64,000 nucleotides of DNA from Azolla caroliniana (taxonomy: Eukaryota > Polypodiophyta): positions 29,090 through 93,089 of the forward strand of contig JBHGNT010000093.1 of NCBI GenBank assembly GCA_043228905.1. The letters run 5' to 3'. Positions 12,279 through 23,693 of this stretch are shown here, piece by piece; position 1 is the stretch's first letter, and each line of letters opens with the position of its first letter. The notes below the pieces were generated by a model, which was not told the origin of the DNA, ran no database searches, and was given only the letters and a program-made list of their open reading frames with translations. Both the position numbers and the translations under genes were made by a program.

Positions 12279-15200
12279 TAGCGTTGTTAGCTTTGATTCG
12301 CATGTTTGAACACAAAAATCCGATATCACACGAGGCAGGTATGAACATTTTAATTTACTCAAGGGCTCTTCTCAACTCACTCCTCAAATTTGCTAATTTC
12401 GTCATGTCTCTCGACCTGAGTTTCAAAATCTTGATTTTTTAATTCCATATTATAGCTAGAGTTGTTAGCTTCGAATCGCATGTTTGAACACAAAAATCCG
12501 ATATCACACGAGGCAGGTATGAACATTTTAATTTACTCAAGGGCTCCTCTCAACTCCCTCCTCATGTTTCCTATTTTCGTCATGTCTCTCGACCTGAGTT
12601 TCAAAATATTTATTTTTTAATTCTATATCATAGCTACCGTTGTTAGCTTCGATTCGCATGTTTGAACACAAAAATCCGATATCACACGAGCCAGGTATGA
12701 ACATTTTAATTTACTCAAGGGCTCCTCTCAACTCCCTCCTCATGTTTGCTAATTTCGTCATGTCTCTCGACCTGAGTTTCAAAATCTTGATTTTTTAATT
12801 CCATATCATAGCTAGCGTTGTTAGCTTCGATTCACATGTTTGAACACAAAAATCCGATATTACACGAGCCAGGTATGAACATTTTAATGTACTCAAGGGC
12901 TCCTCTCAACTCCGTCCTCATGTTTGCTAATTTCGTCATGTCTCTCGACCTGAGTTTCAAAATCTTGATTTTTTAATTCCATATCATAGTTAGCGTTGTT
13001 AGGTTCGATTCGCTTGGTTGAACGGAAAAATCCGATATCACACGAGCCAGGTATGAACATTTTCATTTACTCAAGGCTTCCTCTCAACTCCCTCCTCATG
13101 TTTGCTAATTTCGTCATGTCTCTCGACCTGAGTTTCAAAATCTTGATTTCTTAATTCCATATCATAGCTAGCGTTGTTAGCTTCGATTCGCATGTTTGAA
13201 CACAAAAATCCGATATCACACGAGCCACGTATGAACATTTTAATTTACTCAAGGGCTCCTCTCAACTCCCTCCTCATGTTTCCTAATTTCGTCATGTCTC
13301 TCGACCTGAGTTTCAAAATTTGGATTTTTTAATTCTATATCATACCTAGCGTTGTTAGCTTCGAATCGCATGTTTGAACACAAAAATCCGATATGACACG
13401 AGCCAGGTATGAACATTTTCATTTATTCACAGGCTCCTCTCAACTCACTACTCACATTTGTTAGTTTCGTCATGTCTCTCGACCTGAGTTTCAAAATCTT
13501 GATTTTTTAATTCCATATCATAGCTAGCGTTGTTAGCTTCGATTCGCATGTTTGAACACAAAAATCGGATATCACACGAGCCAGGTATGAACATTTTCAT
13601 TTACTCAAGGCTTCCTCTCAACTCCCTCCTCAAGTTTGCTAATGTCGTCATGTCTCTCGACCTGAGTTTCAAAATCTTGATTTTTTAATTCCATATCATA
13701 GCTAGCGTTGTTAGCTTCGATTCGCATGTTTGAACACAAGAAGCCGATATCACAGGAGCCAGGTATGAACATTTTAATTTACTCACAGGCTCCTCTCAAC
13801 TCACTACTCACATTTGTTAATTTCGTCATGTCTCTCGACCTGAGTTTCCAAATCTTGATTTTTTAATTCCATATCATAGCTACCGTTGTTAGCTTCGAAT
13901 TGCATGTTTGAACACAAAAATCCGATATCACACGAGCCAGATATGAACATTTTGATTTACTCACAGGCTCCTCTCAACTCACTACTCACATTTGTTAATT
14001 TCGTCATGTCTCTCGACCTGAGTTTCAAAATCTTGATTTTTTAATTCCATATTATAGCTAGAGTTGTTAGCTTCGAATCGCATGTTTGAACACAAAAATC
14101 CGATATCACACGAGGCAGGTATGAACATTTTAATTTACTCAAGGGCTCCTCTCAACTCCCTCCTCATGTTTCCTAATTTCGTCATGTCTCTCGACCTGAG
14201 TTTCAAAATATTTATTTTTTAATTCTATATCATAGCTACCGTTGTTAGCTTCAATTCGCATGTTTGAACACAAAAATCCGATATCACACGAGCCAGGTAT
14301 GAACATTTTAATTTACTCAAGGGCTCCTCTCAACTCCCTCCTCATGTTTGCTAATTTCGTCATGTCTCTCGACCTGAGTTTCAAAATCTTGATTTTTTAA
14401 TTCCATATCATAGCTAGCGTTGTTAGCTTCGATTCACATGTTTGAACACAAAAATCCGATATTACACGAGCCAGGTATGAACATTTTAATTTACTCAAGG
14501 GCTCCTCTCAACTCCCTCCTCATGTTTGCTAATTTCGTCATGTCTCTCGACCTGAGTTTCAAAATCTTGATTTTTTAATTCCATATCATAGTTAGCGTTG
14601 TTAGCTTCGAATCGCATGTTTGAACACAAAAATCCAATATCACACTAGCAGGTATGAACATTTTAATTTACTCAAGGGCTCCTCTCAACTCCCTCCTCAT
14701 GTTTCCTAATTTCGTCATGTCTCTCGACCTGAGTTTCAAAATCTTGATTTTTTAATTCCATATCATAGCTAGCGTTGTTAGCTTTGATTCGCATGTTTGA
14801 ACACAAAAATCCGATATCACACGAGGCAGGTATGAACATTTTAATTTACTCAAGGGCTCTTCTCAACTCACTCCTCAAATTTGCTAATTTCGTCATGTCT
14901 CTCGACCTGAGTTTCAAAATCTTGATTTTTTAATTCCATATTATAGCTAGAGTTGTTAGCTTCGAATCGCATGTTTGAACACAAAAATCCGATATCACAC
15001 GAGGCAGGTATGAACATTTTAATTTACTCAAGGGCTCCTCTCAACTCCCTCCTCATGTTTCCTAATTTCGTCATGTCTCTCGACCTGAGTTTCAAAATAT
15101 TTATTTTTTAATTCTATATCATAGCTACCGTTGTTAGCTTCGATTCGCATGTTTGAACACAAAAATCCGATATCACACGAGCCAGGTATGAACATTTTAA

Positions 15201-17190
15201 TTTACTCAAGGGCTCCTCTCAACTCCCTCCTCATGTTTGCTAATTTCGTCATGTCTCTCGACCTGAGTTTCAAAATCTTGATTTTTTAATTCCATATCAT
15301 AGCTAGCGTTGTTAGCTTCGATTCACATGTTTGAACACAAAAATCCGATATTACACGAGCCAGGTATGAACATTTTAATTTACTCAAGGGCTCCTCTCAA
15401 CTCCGTCCTCATGTTTGCTAATTTCGTCATGTCTCTCGACCTGAGTTTCAAAATCTTGATTTTTTAATTCCATATCATAGCTAGCGTTGTTAGGTTCGAT
15501 TCGCTTGGTTGAACGGAAAAATCCGATATCACACGAGCCAGGTATGAACATTTTCATTTACTCAAGGCTTCCTCTCAACTCCCTCCTCATGTTTGCTAAT
15601 TTCGTCATGTCTCTCGACCTGAGTTTCAAAATCTTGATTTCTTAATTCCATATCATAGCTAGCGTTGTTAGCTTCGATTCGCATGTTTGAACACAAAAAT
15701 CCGATATCACACGAGCCACGTATGAACATTTTAATTTACTCAAGGGCTCCTCTCAACTCCCTCCTCATGTTTCCTAATTTCGTCATGTCTCTCGACCTGA
15801 GTTTCAAAATTTGGATTTTTTAATTCTATATCATACCTAGCGTTGTTAGCTTCGAATCGCATGTTTGAACACAAAAATCCGATATGACACGAGCCAGGTA
15901 TGAACATTTTCATTTATTCACAGGCTCCTCTCAACTCACTACTCACATTTGTTAATTTCGTCATGTCTCTCGACCTGAGTTTCAAAATCTTGATTTTTTA
16001 ATTCCATATCATAGCTAGCGTTGTTAGCTTCGATTCGCATGTTTGAACACAAAAATCGGATATCACACGAGCCAGGTATGAACATTTTCATTTACTCAAG
16101 GCTTCCTCTCAACTCCCTCCTCAAGTTTGCTAATGTCGTCATGTCTCTCGACCTGAGTTTCAAAATCTTGATTTTTTAATTCCATATCATAGCTAGCGTT
16201 GTTAGCTTCGATTCGCATGTTTGAACACAAGAAGCCGATATCACAGGAGCCACGTATGAACATTTTAATTTACTCAAGGGCTCCTCTCAACTCCCTCCTC
16301 ATGTTTGCTAATTTCGCCATGTCTGTCGACTTGAGTTTCAAAATCTTGATTTTTTAATTCCATATTATAGCTAGCGTTGTTAGCTTCGAATCGCATATTT
16401 GAACACAAAAATCCGATATCACACGAGGCAGGTATGAACATTTTAATTTACTCAAGGGCTCTTCTTAACTCACTCCTCAAATTTGCTAATTTCGTCATGT
16501 CTCTCGACCTGAGTTTCAAAATCTTGATTTTTTAATTCCATATCATAGCTAGCGTTGTTAGGTTCGATTCGCTTGGTTGAACGGAAAAATCCGATATCAC
16601 ACGAGCCAGGTATGAACATTTTCATTTACTCAAGGCTTCCTCTCAACTCCCTCCTCATGTTTGCTAATTTCGTCATGTCTCTCGACCTGAGTTTAAAAAT
16701 CTTGAATTTTTAATTCCATATCATAGCTAGCGTTGTTAGCTTCGATTCGCATGTTTGAACACAAAAATCCGATATCACACGAGCCACGTATGAACATTTT
16801 AATTTACTCAAGGGCTCCTCTCAACTCCCTCCTCATGTTTCCTAATTTCGTCATGTCTCTCGACCTGAGTTTCAAAATTTGGATTTTTTAATTCTATATC
16901 ATACCTAGCGTTGTTAGCTTCGAATCGCATGTTTGAACACAAAAATCCGATATCACACGAGCCAGGTATGAACATTTTCATTTATTCACAGGCTCCTCTC
17001 AACTCACTACTCACATTTGTTAATTTCGTCATGTCTCTCGACTTGAGTTTCAAAATCTTGATTTTTTAATTCCATATCATAGCTAGCGTTGTTAGCTTCG
17101 ATTCGCATGTTTCAACACAAAAATCGGATATCACACGAGCCAGGTATGAACATTTTCATTTACTCAAGGCTTCCTCTCAACCCCCTCCTC
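12279..17190. repeat. Segmental duplication, copy 2 (about 4.9 kb)
   Basis: Partner of 4,628-9,540 at offset 7,651 bp. Copy-specific changes include cctattttcg near 12,571, taatgtactc near 12,887, ttgttagtttcg near 13,460 and ttttgattt near 13,951. The match ends inside the monomer at 17,084-17,261, where this copy reads tttgctaatttcg and then runs into a gaacgg monomer, while copy 1 reads tttgctaatgtcg and continues differently. Confidence 0.88.
12991..15481. repeat. 14-monomer higher-order repeat (2,491 bp), copy 2
   Basis: Same fourteen subtypes in the same order as 5,340-7,830, with the 177-bp unit at the same place (14,593). It lies inside the larger duplicated block, so it was probably copied with that block rather than independently. 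Confidence 0.9.
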
Positions 17191-17261
17191 ATGTTTGCTA
17201 ATTTCGTCATGTCTCTCGACCTGAGTTTCAAAATCTTGATTTTTTAATTCCATATCATAGC
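16550..17261. repeat. 4-monomer tandem duplication (712 bp), copy 1
   Basis: Monomers gaacgg (with gagtttaaaaatcttgaa), ccacgtatg, ttattcacaggc and tttcaacac/cggatatc. The identical order follows directly at 17,262-17,973. The last monomer here has aatttcg where copy 2 has aatgtcg. Confidence 0.88.
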
Positions 17262-17973
17262 TAGCGTTGTTAGGTTCGATTCGCTTGGTTGAACGGAAAA
17301 ATCCGATATCACACGAGCCAGGTATGAACATTTTCATTTACTCAAGGCTTCCTCTCAACTCCCTCCTCATGTTTGCTAATTTCGTCATGTCTCTCGACCT
17401 GAGTTTAAAAATCTTGAATTTTTAATTCCATATCATAGCTAGCGTTGTTAGCTTCGATTCGCATGTTTGAACACAAAAATCCGATATCACACGAGCCACG
17501 TATGAACATTTTAATTTACTCAAGGGCTCCTCTCAACTCCCTCCTCATGTTTCCTAATTTCGTCATGTCTCTCGACCTGAGTTTCAAAATTTGGATTTTT
17601 TAATTCTATATCATACCTAGCGTTGTTAGCTTCGAATCGCATGTTTGAACACAAAAATCCGATATCACACGAGCCAGGTATGAACATTTTCATTTATTCA
17701 CAGGCTCCTCTCAACTCACTACTCACATTTGTTAATTTCGTCATGTCTCTCGACTTGAGTTTCAAAATCTTGATTTTTTAATTCCATATCATAGCTAGCG
17801 TTGTTAGCTTCGATTCGCATGTTTCAACACAAAAATCGGATATCACACGAGCCAGGTATGAACATTTTCATTTACTCAAGGCTTCCTCTCAACCCCCTCC
17901 TCATGTTTGCTAATGTCGTCATGTCTCTCGACCTGAGTTTCAAAATCTTGATTTTTTAATTCCATATCATAGC
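17262..17973. repeat. 4-monomer tandem duplication (712 bp), copy 2
   Basis: Repeat of 16,550-17,261. Its final monomer (17,796, tttcaacac/cggatatc/caaccccc) occurs once more at 18,152, separated by one consensus-like monomer at 17,974, so a 356-bp step follows the 712-bp one. Confidence 0.87.
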
Positions 17974-18863
17974 TAGCGTTGTTAGCTTCGAATCGCATGT
18001 TTGAACACAAAAATCCGATATCACACGAGCCAGGTATGAACATTTTAATTTACTCAAGGGCTCCTCTCAACTCCCTCCTCATGTTTGCTAATTTCGTCAT
18101 GTCTCTCGACCTGAGTTTCAAAATCTTGATTTTTTAATTCCATATCATAGCTAGCGTTGTTAGCTTCGATTCGCATGTTTCAACACAAAAATCGGATATC
18201 ACACGAGCCAGGTATGAACATTTTCATTTACTCAAGGCTTCCTCTCAACCCCCTCCTCATGTTTGCTAATGTCGTCATGTCTCTCGACCTGAGTTTCAAA
18301 ATCTTGATTTTTTAATTCCATATCATAGCTAGCGTTGTTAGCTTCGATTCGCATGTTTGAACACAAAAATCCGATATCACACGAGCCAGGTATGAACATT
18401 TTAATTTACTCAAGGGCTCCTCTCAACTCCCTCCTCATGTTTCCTAATTTCGTCATGTCTCTCGACCTGAGTTTCAAAATTTGGATTTTTTAATTCTATA
18501 TCATACCTAGCGTTGTTAGCTTCGAATCGCATGTTTGAACACAAAAATCCGATATCACACGAGCCAGGTATGAACATTTTCATTTACTCACAGGCTCCTC
18601 TCAACTCACTACTCACATTTGTTAATTTCGTCATGTCTCTCGACCTGAGTTTCAAAATCTTGATTTTTTAATTCCATATCATAGCTAGCGTTGTTAGCTT
18701 CGAATTGCATGTTTGAACACAAAAATCCGATATTACACGAGCCAGGTATGAACATTTTAATTTACTCAAGGGCTCCTCGTAACTCCCTCCTCATATTTGC
18801 TACTTTCGTCATGTCTCTCGACCTGAGTTTCAAAATCTTGATTTTTTAATTCGATATCATAGC

Positions 18864-19397
18864 TAGCGTTGTTAGCTTCGATTCGCATGTTTGAACACAA
18901 AAATCCGATATCACACGAGCCTGGTATGAACATTTTAATTTACTCAAGGGCTCCTCTCAACTCCCTCCTCAAATTTGGTAATTTCATCATGTCTCTTGAC
19001 CTGAGTTTCAAAATCTTGATTTTTTAATTCCATATCATAGCTAGCGTTGTTAGCTTCGAATCGCATGTTTGAACACAAAAATCCGATATCACACGAGCCA
19101 GGTATGAACATTTTAATTTACTCACAGGCTCCTCTCAACTCACTACTCACATTTGTTAATTTCGTCATGTCTCTCGACCTGAGTTTCCAAATCTTGATTT
19201 TTTAATTCCATATCATAGCTACCGTTGTTAGCTTCGAATTGCATGTTTGAACACAAAAATCCGATATCACACGAGCCAGATATGAACATTTTCATTTACT
19301 CACAGGCTCCTCTCAACTCACTACTCACATTTGTTAATTTCGTCATGTCTCTCGACCTGAGTTTCAAAATCTTGATTTTTTAATTCCATATTATAGC
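18864..19397. repeat. 3-monomer tandem duplication (534 bp), copy 1
   Basis: Monomers gcctggtatg, gagtttccaaatc and taccg/gccagatatg. The same three follow at 19,398-19,931. Confidence 0.88.
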
Positions 19398-19931
19398 TAG
19401 GGTTGTTAGCTTCGATTCGCATGTTTGAACACAAAAATCCGATATCACACGAGCCTGGTATGAACATTTTAATTTACTCAAGGGCTCCTCTCAACTCCCT
19501 CCTCAAATTTGGTAATTTCATCATGTCTCTGGACCTGAGTTTCAAAATCTTGATTTTTTAATTCCATATCATAGCTAGCGTTGTTAGCTTCGAATCGCAT
19601 GTTTGAACACAAAAATCCGATATCACACGAGCCAGGTATGAACATTTTAATTTACTCACAGGCTCCTCTCAACTCACTACTCACATTTGTTAATTTCGTC
19701 ATGTCTCTCGACCTGAGTTTCCAAATCTTGATTTTTTAATTCCATATCATAGCTACCGTTGTTAGCTTCGAATTGCATGTTTGAACACAAAAATCCGATA
19801 TCACACGAGCCAGATATGAACATTTTCATTTACTCACAGGCTCCTCTCAACTCACTACTCACATTTGTTAATTTCGTCATGTCTCTCGACCTGAGTTTCA
19901 AAATCTTGATTTTTTAATTCCATATTATAGC
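19398..19931. repeat. 3-monomer tandem duplication (534 bp), copy 2
   Basis: Repeat of 18,864-19,397. The monomers at 19,398 and 19,932 both begin tagggttg, a variant not seen elsewhere in sub-array A. This shows that the duplication junction carried the 5-prime end of the following monomer into the new copy. Confidence 0.88.
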
Positions 19932-22244
19932 TAGGGTTGTTAGCTTCGAATCGCATGTTTGAACACAAAAATCCGATATCACACGAGGCAGGTATGAACA
20001 TTTTAATTTACTCAAGGGCTCCTCTCAACTCCCTCCTCATGTTTCCTAATTTCGTCATGTCTCTCGACCTGAGTTTCAAAATATTTATTTTTTAATTCTA
20101 TATCATAGCTACCGTTGTTAGCTTCGATTCGCATGTTTGAACACAAAAATCCGATATCACACGAGCCAGGTATGAACATTTTAATTTACTCAAGGGCTCC
20201 TCTCAACTCCCTCCTCATGTTTGCTAATTTCGTCATGTCTCTCGACCTGAGTTTCAAAATCTTGATTTTTTAATTCCATATCATAGCTAGCGTTGTTAGC
20301 TTCGATTCACATGTTTGAACACAAAAATCCGATATTACACGAGCCAGGTATGAACATTTTAATTTACTCAAGGGCTCCTCTCAACTCCCTCCTCATGTTT
20401 GCTAATTTCGTCATGTCTCTCGACCTGAGTTTCAAAATCTTGATTTTTTAATTCCATGTCATAGTTAGCGTTGTTAGCTTCGAATCGCATGTTTGAACAC
20501 AAAAATCCAATATCACACTAGCAGGTATGAACATTTTAATTTACTCAAGGGCTCCTCTCAACTCCCTCCTCATGTTTCCTAATTTCGTCATGTCTCTCGA
20601 CCTGAGTTTCAAAATCTTGATTTTTTAATTCCATATCATAGCTAGCGTTGTTAGCTTTGATTCGCATGTTTGAACACAAAAATCCGATATCACACGAAGC
20701 AGGTATGAACATTTTAATTTACTCAAGGGCTCTTCTCAACTCACTCCTCAAATTTGCTAATTTCGTCATGTCTCTCGACCTGAGTTTCAAAATCTTGATT
20801 TTTTAATTCCATATTATAGCTAGAGTTGTTAGCTTCGAATCGCATGTTTGAACACAAAAATCCGATATCACACGAGGCAGGTATGAACATTTTAATTTAC
20901 TCAAGGGCTCCTCTCAACTCCCTCCTCATGTTTCCTAATTTCGTCATGTCTCTCGACCTGAGTTTCAAAATATTGATTTTTTAATTCTATATCATAGCTA
21001 CCGTTGTTAGCTTCGATTCGCATGTTTGAACACAAAAATCCGATATCACACGAGCCAGGTATGAACATTTTAATTTACTCAAGGGCTCCTCTCAACTCCC
21101 TCCTCATGTTTGCTAATTTCGTCATGTCTCTCGACCTGAGTTTCAAAATCTTGATTTTTTAATTCCATATCATAGCTAGCGTTGTTAGCTTCGATTCACA
21201 TGTTTGAACACAAAAATCCGATATTACACGAGCCAGGTATGAACATTTTAATTTACTCAAGGGCTCCTCTCAACTCCGTCCTCATGTTTGCTAATTTCGT
21301 CATGTCTCTCGACCTGAGTTTCAAAATCTTGATTTTTTAATTCCATATCATAGCTAGCGTTGTTAGGTTCGATTCGCTTGGTTGAACGGAAAAATCCGAT
21401 ATCACACGAGCCAGGTATGAACATTTTCATTTACTCAAGGCTTCCTCTCAACTCCCTCCTCATGTTTGCTAATTTCGTCATGTCTCTCGACCTGAGTTTC
21501 AAAATCTTGATTTCTTAATTCCATATCATAGCTAGCGTTGTTAGCTTCGATTCGCATGTTTGAACACAAAAATCCGATATCACACGAGCCACGTATGAAC
21601 ATTTTAATTTACTCAAGGGCTCCTCTCAACTCCCTCCTCATGTTTCCTAATTTCGTCATGTCTCTCGACCTGAGTTTCAAAATTTGGATTTTTTAATTCT
21701 ATATCATACCTAGCGTTGTTAGCTTCGAATCGCATGTTTGAACACAAAAATCCGATATCACACGAGCCAGGTATGAACATTTTCATTTATTCACAGGCTC
21801 CTCTCAACTCACTACTCACATTTGTTAATTTCGTCATGTCTCTCGACCTGAGTTTCAAAATCTTGATTTTTTAATTCCATATCATAGCTAGCGTTGTTAG
21901 CTTCGATTCGCATGTTTGAACACAAAAATCGGATATCACACGAGCCAGGTATGAACATTTTCATTTACTCAAGGCTTCCTCTCAACTCCCTCCTCAATTT
22001 TGGTAATGTCGTCATGTCTCTCGACCTGAGTTTCAAAATCTTGATTTTTTAATTCCATATCATAGCTAGCGTTGTTAGCTTCGATTCGCATGTTTGAACA
22101 CAAAAATCCGATATCACACGAGGCAGGTATGAACATTTTAATTTACTCAAGGGCTCTTCTCAACTCACTCCTCAAATTTGCTAATTTCGTCATGTCTCTC
22201 GACCTGAGTTTCAAAATCTTGATTTTTTAATTCCATATCATAGC

Positions 22245-22600
22245 TAGCGTTGTTAGGTTCGATTCGCTTCGTTGAACGGAAAAATCCGATATCACACGAG
22301 CCAGGTATGAACATTTTCATTTACTCAAGGCTTCCTCTCAACTCCCTCCTCATGTTTGCTAATTTCGTCATGTCTCTCGACCTGAGTTTAAAAATCTTGA
22401 TTTTTTAATTCCATATCATAGCTAGCGTTGTTAGCTTCGATTCGCATGTTTGAACACAAAAATCGGATATCACCCGAGCCAGGTATGAACATTTTGATTC
22501 ACTCAAGGGCTCCTCTCAACTCCATCCTCATGTTTGCTAATTTCGTCATGTCTCTTGACCTGAGTTTCAAAATCTTGATTTTTTAATTCCATATTATACC
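22245..22600. repeat. Junction between sub-arrays A and B
   Basis: The last gaacgg monomer is at 22,245. The next (22,423) reads cggatatc like sub-array A in its first third, then cacccgagcc and ttttgattcactcaagg like the sub-array B monomer at 24,050. The switch lies between about 22,462 and 22,475. No unique sequence, transposon or target-site duplication marks the junction. Confidence 0.8.
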
Positions 22601-23520
22601 TACCGTTGTTAGCTTCGATTCGCATGTTTGAACACAAAAATCCGATATCACACGAGCCAGGTATGAACATTTTCATTTACTCAAGGGCTCCTCTCAACTC
22701 ACTCCTCATGTTTGCTAATTTCGTCATGTCTCTCGACCTGAGTTTCAAAATCTTGATTTTTTAATTCCATATAATAGCTAGCGTTGTTAGCTTCGAATCG
22801 CATGTTTGAACACAAAAGTCCGATATCACACGACCCAGGTATGAACATTTTCATTTACTCAAGGGCTCCTCTCAACTCACTACTCATGTTTGCTAATTTC
22901 GTCATGTCTCTCGACCTGAGTTTCAAAATCTTGATTTTTTAATTCCATATCATAGCTAGCGTTGTTAGGTTCGTTTCGCATGTTTGAACACAAAAATCCG
23001 ATATCACACGAACCAGGTATGAACATTGAAATTTACTCACGGGCTCCTCTCAAATCACTAGTCATGTTTGCTACTTTCGTCATGTCTCTCGACCTGAGTT
23101 TCAAAATCTTGATTTCTTAATTCCATATCATAACTAGCGTTGTTAGCTTCGAATCGCATGTTTGAACACAGAAATCCGATATCACACGCGCCAGGTATGA
23201 ACATTTTCATTTACCTGTTCGCTTCGTTTCGCATGTTTTCATTTACTCAAGGGCTCCTCTCAACTCACTACTCAAATTCGGTAATTTCGTCATGTCTCTC
23301 GACCTGAGTTTCAAAATCTTCATTTTTTAATTCCATATCATAGCTAGCGTTGTTAACTTCGTTTCGCATGTTTGAACACAAAAATCCGATATCACACGAG
23401 CCAGGTATGAACATTTTCATTTACCTACTAGCTCTTCTCAACTCACTCCTCAAATTTGGTAATTTCGTCATGTCTCTCGACCTGAGTTTCGAAATCTTGA
23501 TTTTTTTATTCTATATCATA
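22601..23520. repeat. Block repeated at 24,406-25,327 (offset 1,805 bp)
   Basis: Subtype order taccg, aaaagtccg, ggttcgtttcgc with acatttaaattt-like text, 210-bp unit, ttaacttcgtttcgc recurs at 24,406. The offset equals ten monomers including one of 210 and one of 171 bp. Copy differences include cacgacccagg versus cacgagccagg and acattgaaattt versus acatttaaattt. Confidence 0.8.
23135..23344. repeat. 210-bp long monomer (first of 27) with a 32-bp internal insertion
   Basis: The insertion lies after monomer position 80 (23,215-23,246). Its first 25 bases (23,215-23,239) match positions 7-29 of a ggttcgtttcgc/gcttcgtttcgc-type monomer with one mismatch in 23. It is bounded by an 11-bp direct repeat, ttttcatttac, at 23,204-23,214 and 23,236-23,246. 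Other copies start at 24940, 26040, 26250, 26638, 29155, 31323, 32779, 35809, 37265, 41918 (209 bp), 42840, 43050, 43438, 46140, 46528, 47984, 49440, 50362, 51818, 53274, 54730, 57432, 60134, 60878, 61978 and 62722. Nearly all also carry cacgcgcc (cacgcgct at 46,140) and aaattcggtaat, so they share one ancestor. Confidence 0.95.
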
Positions 23521-23522
23521 GC

Positions 23523-23693
23523 TATCTTTGTTTGCTTCGATTCGCATGTTTGAACACAAAAATCCGATATAACAGGTAGGAACATTTTCATTTCCGAACG
23601 GGCTCTTCTCCACTCCCTCCTCTAATTTGCTAATTTATTCATGTCTCTCGACCTGAGTTTCAAAATCTTGATTTTTTAATTCCATATTATAGC
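23523..23693. repeat. 171-bp monomer with a 7-bp deletion
   Basis: The text gatatcacacgagccagg is reduced to gatataacagg. The monomer is of the tatctttgtttgc/ccgaacgggc subtype. The same 7-bp deletion occurs at 28,094-28,264 and 40,857-41,027, where the first part of the monomer is instead tagcgttgttagcttcgaat. Confidence 0.92.

Larger units (their letters stand above)
18330..22060. repeat. Second copy of the 2,849-6,050 block, with an internal 534-bp expansion
   Basis: Subtypes follow the order of 2,849 onward at offset 15,481, including the rare ctcctcgtaactccctcctc monomer near 18,775 and gcctggtatg with tctcttgacc near 18,920-18,990. After the extra three monomers (19,398-19,931) the offset becomes 16,015 and holds through the gaacgg monomer at 21,355 to about 22,060. 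The 177-bp unit at 20,466 matches the one at 4,451. Confidence 0.85.
1..22422. repeat. Sub-array A: 126 monomers of 178 or 177 bp
   Basis: This block contains subtypes that are rare or absent further right: gaacggaaaa monomers (12 copies, starts 891, 2137, 5340, 7831, 8899, 10500, 12991, 15482, 16550, 17262, 21355, 22245), gtttcctaatttcg monomers, cacaggctcc/cactactcacatttg monomers, cggatatc monomers, and the 177-bp cactagcagg monomer. None carries the 32-bp insertion of sub-array B. Lengths are uniform: 126 units with only six 1-bp deletions. Order is organised in 7-, 9- and 14-monomer higher-order repeats with extensive segmental duplication. Confidence 0.93.

Noticed and set aside
23215-23246. 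Small transposon insertion with target-site duplication
   Set aside because: The catttac/ttttcatttac direct repeats look like a target-site duplication, but the 25-bp filler is a near-perfect copy of the monomer itself and is too short for an element. Templated insertion explains it better.
23350-23553. Open reading frame of 67 codons, + strand, and its near twin at 46,743-46,946
   Set aside because: Both are ordinary monomer sequence in which the in-frame TAA of tttttaattc is changed by one base (tta or gaa). The frames end in the next monomer. They are repeat shadows.
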